From positions 2,663,501 through 2,727,500 of the forward strand of contig JAPFBL010001617.1 in the NCBI GenBank assembly GCA_026182355.1: a DNA stretch of 64,000 nucleotides. The letters run 5' to 3'. How positions within the stretch are numbered: the stretch's first letter is position 1; every line of letters begins with the position of its first letter. This stretch comes from Hermatobates lingyangjiaoensis (lineage: Eukaryota; Arthropoda; Insecta; Hemiptera; Hermatobatidae). Position numbers and translations under genes: made by a program. Below are positions 56,489 through 64,000 of the stretch, piece after piece. The notes beneath the pieces were generated by a model, which was given only the letters and a program-made list of their open reading frames with translations, was not told where the DNA came from and did no database searches.

Positions 56489-59400
56489 CTCCCTCAAGAG
56501 GGAAAACAGAATAAGTAATATACACTGCATACGTACGATATATTAAATTACAGAGAAAGCATTTAGAAAGAAACACAAGTGAAAGAGTGATCATAACTCA
56601 CTTTAATATATTTCGACGTTTCGTCTCATGAATAAAGAAGTGATTGGCTAGGTGATAAGAAAATAAAGCACCTTAGTTCCTAACTTTTTAACTATTTATA
56701 TGGTTAATATTTTACTTATTAACGTTCAGTTTTATTTTGTAGGAACAGTGATTGGATTTGTTGATCATTCTGTTTCTTTCTCTTATATAAATGACATTTA
56801 GAAATATACTGTTTGTAATTAACTTATTAATGTGTTGATTTTGCTTCAGGTATGGCAGAGGGTTTGGTATTATTGGAAGTATCCTAGGAGAGAAGTCTGT
56901 TTTTAATGCATACAATAGTCTATACGGGCTTTTATTTTACTCACTGTGTGCATATCTAGGTTAATTTTCATTTTATACTAAGTAATACTAATACTCATTG
57001 TTGTTTTGGTATTTCCTGTATACAATTATTATTATTCAGGTTTATTCCAAGAAGGATAAATTCTTTCTGAGTTTGTTGAGTTTAATTCATTAAAAGTTAC
57101 ATTTATTTAGAAATTGGATTTTTTTGTATTATGAATAATACAAAAAAGGTACAAGTTAGTACTTACTAGCTTGTTAAAAGATGAATTTGAAGTCATAGTT
57201 TGTTCCATTTTTAGGACGCCCATGAATGAAGCCAAAACTCCTCCCTAAGAACATAAATGCCTATTGATATATCACTAGTCAGCATTCCTTCTAATATGAA
57301 GAGCTTTTGTGGATGCGAAAGTTCTTAATTACCGTAAACCCTCTTTAAAGTGGTGAGAGTCATGTTATCACTTAAGATTTGATTAAGGCTTTGTAAAGAC
57401 TCTACTTTTATATGGATTCAAAACGGATACGTGTCAGTAATGTACTCAATTTAACTGTGATCTAGGGACCACTAGTCCAAGGGTCTTATCTACTCCTTCC
57501 TCATTGTAGCCAGCTATTTTGTTAGACTCTAACAGTTAGAGGTATTTGTGTTTGAAATTGTTTGTTTTGAAATAATATGAAAATATTTTAAAAAAACAAG
57601 ACAAATTCTCCAATGTAGAGATGATGAGAACGCTCAATGGTCAAATTAGTCGTTGATTTTTAAATCTCAAAACATATCACTAGACTTAATATTTATATAC
57701 CCAACTCTATTATTTCTTGTGAATAAATGCCAAAGTAAATACGTGTGACTATAAAAAGTGAAATCGCTCCTAAAGTAGTAAAAGAAAAGGAAAAAGTTCT
57801 AAGCGTGTGTTACTTCGTTTTCAAAGTACTAAGTAAAAGTAAAAACAAGAGAACTAAGGAGGAGAGTGGGGAAAGTCCAAGGCGAAGAGGAATGGTAAAT
57901 GGCATTGCAAATGAAAGATATTTTCAGGACCATAAACATGCCAATCAACCCAATATCTCCTGAAATGAAGAGGAGAACATTCTTTCATTTATACCGCCAC
58001 CTCCTGCTCCATTTTGCCTCACTTAAGCACACTCCTTGCTACCCTTGTTTTTACTTTAATTTATTTAAAAACGAGGTATACTCGAAAGTGCTTAGAACTT
58101 TTTCCCTAAAACTTTTGTTAGTAATTTGCTTACTATTTCTTGTATAACAACTTTTTAGTGGAAAATAGAGGGCGGATTGATAAGTCAGTGACTTTTTGAA
58201 TTTCCCTCGCAGTTACTCCAAATGCAACAGTGTAATCTATTAGTGGACAACTATCTCATTATGAGCCATCTACCATGTGCAATCGGTGTTTGATAGTCAT
58301 TCAAAGCATACAACCTCGTGTATTATGACGAAAATGGAAAAAAGTGAATTTCGTGTGCTGATTAAGCATTACTTTTTACGTAAACGTAAAACGTAAAATC
58401 CATCACTACCACTAAGGAAAGACTTGATAAATACTACGAGGACTCGGCACCATCAATTTCAATGGTTAAGAAGTGATTTACTGAGTTCCTTACCAGTACT
58501 AGTGACGCCGAACGTTCAGGTCGACCAAAAGAAGTCATCACGCCGGAAATCGTCGATAAAATCGATGAAATGATATAGGATGATTGGAGAATGAAAGTGC
58601 GAGATTTGACTCATGCTGTAGGCATCTCAACTGAACGGGTACATCATATTTTACACGAATATTTGGACATGAAAAAACTCTCCGCGAGATGGGTGCCACG
58701 ATTGCTTACACTTGACCATAAGCGCAATCATGTGACCACTTTAAAAGAGCGTTTAGCGATGTTCAGCTGTAATCCGGACGAATTTCGCACCGTTTTGTTA
58801 CTGTGGACGAAACATGAATCCATCACAATACGCCAGAGACCAAGGAACAATCGAAACAGTGGGTTGCTGTGGGCGAACGTGGACCAAAGAAAGCCAAACA
58901 GAGTCTGTCAGCCAACAAGGTCATGACTACAGTTTTTTGGGATGCAGGTAATGTCATTCACATCGATTACCTCGAGAAAGGTAAAACGATCACCGGCGAA
59001 TATTATTCAAAGCTTTTGAACAGATTCGACGTTGATTTGAAGCAAAAACGGCCGCATTTGGCAATGAAGAAAGTGCTGTTCTATCAAGACAATGCACGTG
59101 TGCACACATGTCTAGTTATGATGGCCAATATCCACGAATTGGGATACGAACTACTACCCCATCCAGCATATTCTGCAGATTTAGCCCACTGCGACTATTT
59201 TCTGTTTCCAAACCTAAAGAAATGGCGGGGCAGTGAGAGATTTGAGTCGAATGAACAAGTCATTACCGAAAGAAACGTGTATTTTAAGAGCTTTGAGAAA
59301 ACGTATTATTTGGAGGGAATAAAAAAATTAGAAAAACGCTGGACTAAATCTATCGAGCTATAAGGTGACTATATAGAAAAATAAAATGTTTCTTTGCGGA

Positions 59401-61037
59401 AAAAATTTTGTTTTATTCAATAAGTCATGGACTTATCAAACCTCTCTCGTAATAAGGAGATAATAATGGGTTCTGTACTTTTAAGCTTCTGTATTTTTCT
59501 GATTAAATTGAAAAGAATAAATTTCATTAATGATGTTCAGAAAATTATTGTGAATATGATATCAATATTAATGAATGATATGACATATATTTGGTATATG
59601 TATAAATGATATGGTGATATTGTCACACAATATGGAGTTGATATATTTATGTTTATAGTATTTTACATTATTATGTTGCGCATATTTAATATACAATGCT
59701 GTAAAAATTGAAATGTTTATAATGCGTAACATTGTAAATTCATACAACCCTGCTAGATGTGCATTTACCGAACCAATGATTTAACAAGTATCATTTATTT
59801 GTAATGTTTCCTTTATAATTATTACGACAATACAAATAGTTAATAACTGCGATTCGGCAGTCCCTTTAAGAAGTGTCTAGTTTTAAATTACTAGAGATTC
59901 CTGAAAACAGTGGTATACTGATTTAATTACATGTGATATAGGTTTGATCACTATACTAATTTCAACTAGTTAATTAAAGTTAGACATTTATATTCATTTA
60001 CAAGTATAGCAAGTTTGAACTGTTTTTATCGAAAGTATATGTTCGGTGTTTCCCTGAGAAAAAAAATCAAATTAGTAGAATGTTTAGTACCTGTCAAAAA
60101 AATGTAAAATAAGTTTTATTAATATCATAGACAAAAAAAAAGCTTCATACGTTTATTTAAATTAAATAAAATTTTTAACGGAATATTGCGGTTGCAAAGA
60201 TAAACATTAAGTATTTTTAAGTATTGTTTGTTTACTTTTCAGTTTTGAAAATATTTTTTTAATACAATTTTTTGTAGTATTATTGGTGAAAGAAGTTCCA
60301 TTGACTAACAGGTTAATTCCTAATTGTATTACTATTTGTGAAACAAAGTTTTGGTGTATACAAAAACCTTCCTAGGATCAACTGGAATTAACTTTTAAAA
60401 TTGCATCAATGTTAGTGAAGCTGTTGGGAATCCATAGCGAATATGAAGAGAATTATATATGCGTAACAACTTGAACAATAGGTTTCTGTATAAATTTATG
60501 TCAACTCTTTAATGAAAAAATGAATGAACGATTTTTATTTATATTGTAATGGAGAATGGCTTTCCATGTACATTTTGTAATATGCGTATGGCTTTAGTTC
60601 ACTTATTATTCATCATTTAGTGGTATGGGATAGATTATTAAGTATTTGAAACGTGATATTTGAGCCATAGGAAGACAAATCTGGGAAAATGTCTTTGACT
60701 CATTATTGTGTCACAGTTATTATGAATAATAACTGACCCAGATTAATGATATTGTGATAGAAGTGCGTACTTATAAAATCAGAAGGAAAATAATGTATAT
60801 TTTGTTTCAGGAACGGGTGTGTCAAACCTCTCAATTAAATTGTTTTTCATATGTTCACTTTCATCTACTTTGATGTCGTTTTATTTGGGATATGTTTTAT
60901 ATTTTATTCTTCATGATTTTTGTGTTGTATGTGTAAGTTTATATATTGTTAATATATTTTTGTTTTATATTTCTGTGAAGAAATTATTATACTTAAAAGT
61001 AATATATAAAGAAAAAAAAAGTAAAAAAATGTCTTAA
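54732..61037 (+). CDS. Vkor: Vitamin K epoxide reductase (3 exons, 167 aa)
   Basis: The exons are 54732-54898, 56850-56959 and 60811-61037, in phases 2 and 1, giving 167 codons plus TAA. The product is an ER membrane oxidoreductase that reduces vitamin K epoxide or quinone at the expense of luminal disulfide partners. The sequence shows TM1 (about residues 10-26). A luminal loop follows with C41 (PSCDIN) and C49 (ISCSVAFSS), at the eight-residue spacing known from VKORC1. The conserved KYGRGFGIIG (56-65) follows. Then come TM2, TM3 and the active-site DFCVVC (C130/C133) at the start of TM4. The C-terminus is basic and ends KKMS, a dilysine-type ER retrieval pattern. All four catalytic cysteines are present and the length is normal (about 160), so the gene looks functional. 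Intron 2 carries a mariner. Confidence 0.96.
54899..56849. other. VKOR intron 1
   Basis: It contains three strong short palindromes (55019-55044, 55075-55099, 56120-56157) and a TA tract at 56455-56488. After the TA tract comes a Penelope-like end on the minus strand (GAGACGAAACGTCGAAATAT near 56612-56635). Otherwise it is unrecognised. Confidence 0.55.
56455..56488. repeat. (TA)n microsatellite
   Basis: TA run in VKOR intron 1, next to a Penelope-like end. Confidence 0.9.
56850..56959 (+). CDS. Vkor: VKOR exon 2
   Basis: Acceptor TTGCTTCAG|GTATGG; donor TCTAG|GTTAAT. It encodes KYGRGFGIIGSILGEKSVFN and TM2 (SLYGLLFYSLCAYL). Confidence 0.95.
56960..58167. other. VKOR intron 2, first part
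   Basis: No recognisable element. Lysine-rich frames at 57745-58147 have no family features. Confidence 0.45.
58168..59449 (+). mobile_element. mariner transposon copy 2 (1282 bp)
   Basis: It is flanked by TA (58166-58167 and 59450-59451). The terminal inverted repeats are GAGGGCGGATTGATAAGTCA at the left and, read inward from the right, CGAGAGAGGTTTGATAAGTC. It is the same family and size as 36275-37556. It lies in VKOR intron 2 in the sense orientation. Confidence 0.9.
58323..59363 (+). pseudogene. mariner transposase (broken), copy 2
   Basis: It starts MTKMEKSEFRVLIKHYF and soon meets a stop and frameshift around 58390. The frame is open again from 58591 (MKVRDLTHAVGISTERVHHI) through WVPRLLTLDHKR. 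TVDET is followed by TGA, exactly as in copy 1. The second half runs from 58869 with FYQDNARVHT (second Asp) and YSADLAHCDYFLFPNLKKW (third Asp), to a stop at 59363. The DD34D spacing is kept. It is not functional. Confidence 0.87.
59452..60810. other. VKOR intron 2, last part
   Basis: AT-rich, with no recognisable element or exon. Confidence 0.5.
60811..61037 (+). CDS. Vkor: VKOR exon 3 (CxxC active site)
   Basis: Acceptor TTTGTTTCAG|GAACG. It encodes TM3, HDFCVVCVSLYIVN with the redox-active CxxC, TM4 and the lysine-rich tail. No canonical AATAAA is seen in the first ~400 nt after the stop. Confidence 0.95.
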
Positions 61038-61535
61038 TTGTTATAGGTAATGCATAGTAATGTCAGAAATTTTATTTTTTTTAGGTTTATATTATTTGTT
61101 TAAAAATCTTTTGTTAATATTAATAGAATAATATTAACAATTTTGGTTCCATAAGTACATATGGTACAATGGAATTACTGTTTATTTTATTTAGATGTTT
61201 ATATTAAAAAAAATTCACTACGTAAAAATGAAATGAAGAACGTAAATCTTATCATCGAAACTGACAAGAACAGTTATTGTTTCAAAAGCCTTAATTTAGC
61301 TAGATTTTTTAATGTATATATTATAAGGTGTGATTGAAGTTCTGAGGTCTTTCAAAAACCACATTTATGAGTGTGTATGTTATTTAAGGTTGTCGAACAA
61401 CAGTAACTGATTTTTATTATCCTCTAAAGAATATATTTATTAATTAATATGACAAAAATAACTAATTAAGATATCTATAAAATAATACCTGTAAAGAGTA
61501 ATTAAATTCCTCGTTACTTGTGTAATTCGAAACAG
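61038..61535. other. VKOR 3' flank
   Basis: AT-rich 3' flank. Nothing can be recognised before the Ty3/gypsy remnant. Confidence 0.4.
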
Positions 61536-61539
61536 TAAA

Positions 61540-63540
61540 CAGCTCACTGAAGGTAATCTTTACACACACACATATATACACTAGTACCAATACTCTATGG
61601 GGAGCTGAGCAAGTTACACCTTCCTCTTCCGAGTTCCTTTGGGCAGTAGAACAAAGGGGCAACTTATTTGCGTGGAAAGAGTTTGACATTTTCTTCCGTT
61701 TCCCTCAGTTAACCTCATAAAATAGGGGCGAGATCTGTCTCAAAATTTCAAACGGACCAATCCTCAATTTTTCCTTTTATTTTGATTATGTTTGGTTCTG
61801 TTTTCAACGAAGACCATATCACCAACTTTAAAGTCATATGAGGTTCCATGTCTATCAATCTTGTTTTATTTGCCATAAAGTTTTTCATTAAGTTTAAAAA
61901 TGCCTTCGTTCTATCTACATCCAGCGGTGGGTTCTGATTTTCATCCTGAAATTAAGTCTCAATTGGGCATATTATTGATTTGATTCTGGGTAAAAGGTAT
62001 ACTGGTGAACATTTTGTTACTGAATAAATAGATTATGATATTATATTTTTACACATTTTTCGGCGATAAATGGATCAACATTGTTTTTCATGTTTACTGT
62101 TGATTTTGCCTCTTATTCTGTTTTCTAGATCGGTTTCCACTATGAAATCCCCAACTGTGTTAATTGACATAATTTCTAACGGTTCTCAAGCTGGACCAAG
62201 TTTAGACATCAGACCATTATTCTACTTTTTTGCATCTTATTTTCAATACAAATGGAGCACCTTCTGCAAAATACACTAACAAAAGAAATTGAGATTTTTG
62301 AAGTAATAATATTGTATAATGGTTGCGAGCGTTTGGGCAACACCAATATGGCCATCTCGTGTATAAGTGTGATAAATTTTTTCCCAAAATTAGTCGAAAC
62401 AGATATTTTAGGCTTGTTCTTCACTTTCTTGAAAATAACTTTATTGTGCATCTCGGTGTTCTTTGCTGTTCACAATTCAGAAAGATTACTTTTTTGATTG
62501 TTTAACAAAGGCAATTTTTGATTAATTGAGAAAACTGTTCACATCCGTCAGTCGGCTTGAATTCGACGTTTTTTCATAGCAAGTTGTGAAGTGGTTTAAA
62601 CTTTTTTGAGCTATTTTCATTGTAATGTATCGAAGATAGGAATTAATACATCCTAGAATACTTCGTTTTCCTGAATGGTCAGTTGGTTGTTTCATTTTTT
62701 TTTATCGCCATCAGATTTTCTTGAGCCGGAGAGACTTGATTATAATGAATAAGATGACCTAGATATTTTACTGAAGTTGTTGCGAATACACATTTTACTA
62801 ATTTTATCTTTAGTCTTTCAAAACTCAGAACTTCAAGTACTTTTGTGATATGTTGAATGTGATCATCCCACGTTCTTGAAAATATATGGATGTGATCAAT
62901 ATAATTTGCGCAGAAACCATCTAGTTTATTTCTTCGAATTATGTAAGATAAAATGCGTTAAAAAAGGCTGGCGCATTATTAAGGCCGAAAGGAAGAACTT
63001 AAAATTGAAATTTTCTAGCTTTTGTGATAAATGATATGAACTGGGTCAGCATTGTTCAGACGAATGCACCAACATGCTGAATTTATGTTGATAACTGAAT
63101 TTATGTTGATGTAGTGACAATTGGACACATTATCTGTAATATCATTTATTGTGGGAAAATAGCAGGATTCAGCTATTATTAACTATTTAATTTGCGAAAA
63201 TTTATACCAAGTCTCGATTTACGTCCATCATCTTTTTTGAAAACATGTGTTACTGGTGGTGCGTAGTGTGAATCAGAATTAAATTAATCTCTTCTATTAA
63301 ATTAGCTTCCAATAACTTTTTAATGTGAGTAGACATTTCTTTTTGATCAGGAATAGAACACTTGAAAGTCTGGAAGTAACATATTCATCACATATTAATT
63401 TTATTTCAGCTGGGTTTAATCTTGCATTACCTACATCAAATTTGTCTGTAGCAATAATGCGTTTATAATTATCAATCAGATTAGATATCTCAGATTTTTT
63501 ATTTTCCTCTGTTATATGATCTAGGTTTATTTAAACCTGT
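61540..63540 (-). pseudogene. Ty3/gypsy retrotransposon pol remnant
   Basis: Read on the minus strand, pol parts occur in the standard order. The RT palm VLPFGLNNAPAFF lies at about 62966-62998. The YIDHIHIFSRTWDDHIQHI segment (YxDD box, altered) is at 62852-62910, and VKYLGHLI at 62746-62772. An integrase N-terminal zinc region around LIHE is near 62370. An integrase C-terminal segment YDFKVGDMVFVENRTK lies near 61780-61840, and SFHANKLP at 61658-61690. Most of RNase H and much of the integrase core are missing or frameshifted. No LTR was identified. It is a dead copy. Confidence 0.8.
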
Positions 63541-63637
63541 ATATTATTTATATTTTTATCGGAATTAATTCCAACGTAATTATTTGATTCATTTTGAACG
63601 GGTATTGTCTTTAAGTCATCTAGTTTAATTATTTTTG

Positions 63638-63905
63638 CTTTACTATAAGTAAAGTATAGTGATCGTGAAAAAATCCGATCTCGAGATTTTGACGGAATTT
63701 TATGTTTTGAGGTCCCAGAAGTCGTTTTATGAAGTTTTTTCGATGATGTCTGTGTGAGTGGGTGGGTTGATGAGTATGTATCCAAAGTTTGTGGCCACGC
63801 TACGTTCCAGAATCTTTGATGGATCAAATTGATATTTTACACAAAAATGGGTCTCATAGTGTAGATGAGCCCTATTGTAAGGGAGCAATTATGCATGATG
63901 GTGGG
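63638..63905 (+). repeat. Repeat family A, left-end fragment
   Basis: GCTTTACTATAAGTAAAGTA, then the TCCGATCTCGAGATTTTGAC and AATCTTTGATGGATCAAATT blocks. It breaks off after ATTATGCATGATGG into a GGGTGGGTGGATGAGTGAG stretch. Confidence 0.7.
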
Positions 63906-63933
63906 TGGGTGGATGAGTGAGTGAGTGAGTATG

Positions 63934-64000
63934 CAGGGCTGTGCAGTCGGAGTCGGGGCATATTTTCGACCTTGAGGAGTCAGAGTCGGGAGAAATCAGT
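63934..64000 (+). mobile_element. Probable hAT-type transposon end, cut by the window edge
   Basis: It begins CAGGGCTGTGCAGTCGGAG and continues with GGAGTCAGAGTCGGG. This resembles the CAGGGCTGTGGAGTCGGAGT ends of a widespread animal hAT-like repeat. The other end and the target duplication lie outside the window. Confidence 0.5.

Noticed and set aside
57745..58147. Lysine-rich frames in VKOR intron 2 as exons
   Set aside because: Exons 2 and 3 already join in phase and match the VKOR family without additional sequence. These frames have no domain features.
60819..61037. A separate small membrane protein of 72 residues
   Set aside because: It is exon 3 of VKOR. The acceptor, phase and CxxC motif join it to the two upstream exons.

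Overview
The window looks like arthropod, most probably insect, nuclear DNA. It is strongly A+T-rich, its genes are split into small exons by introns of up to about 9.5 kb, and it is crowded with decayed mobile elements: Penelope-like, mariner, hAT, Ty3/gypsy, LINE and tRNA-derived SINE. The order of insect cannot be told from the sequence. Nothing prokaryotic is present.

Two protein genes can be assembled completely, both on the + strand. The first (ten exons, 8877-42095) encodes a 516-residue Major Facilitator Superfamily transporter of the SV2/SVOP (synaptic vesicle glycoprotein 2-like) branch. Every exon junction keeps phase, and the motif-A loop GFLGDSYGRR is intact. Its fifth intron appears to use a GC donor, with an in-frame GT donor 93 nt downstream as an alternative. 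The second (three exons, 54732-61037) encodes a 167-residue vitamin K epoxide reductase with the loop cysteine pair C41/C49 and the active-site CxxC C130/C133. The two genes are not functionally linked by anything visible here.

Layout. 1-8.8 kb: intergenic repeats, a LINE C-terminal remnant, and a 45-bp minisatellite. 8.9-42.1 kb: the transporter gene; its introns hold several repeat families, a Penelope-like element remnant (19.5-20.6 kb), a 1.06-kb non-autonomous hAT element with a perfect 8-bp target duplication (26.0-27.0 kb), and a mariner copy (36.3-37.6 kb). 42.1-54.7 kb: intergenic DNA with a large Penelope-derived inverted repeat (43.1-44.0 kb), an unplaced ORF remnant (44.5-44.7 kb), a GIY-YIG remnant, and copies of a ~2-kb repeat. 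54.7-61.0 kb: the VKOR gene, with a second mariner in intron 2. 61.5-63.6 kb: a decayed Ty3/gypsy pol on the minus strand, then a repeat copy and a probable hAT end at the right edge.

The most interesting signal is a set of short hammerhead-ribozyme-like motifs scattered through the window, in and around Penelope-like fragments. They share a CUGANGA core, one extra nucleotide, a hairpin, GAAA (or AAAA), a very short stem III, a U-H cleavage site, and in the best cases a compensating stem I. They often occur as inverted pairs and repeatedly abut (TA)n tracts.
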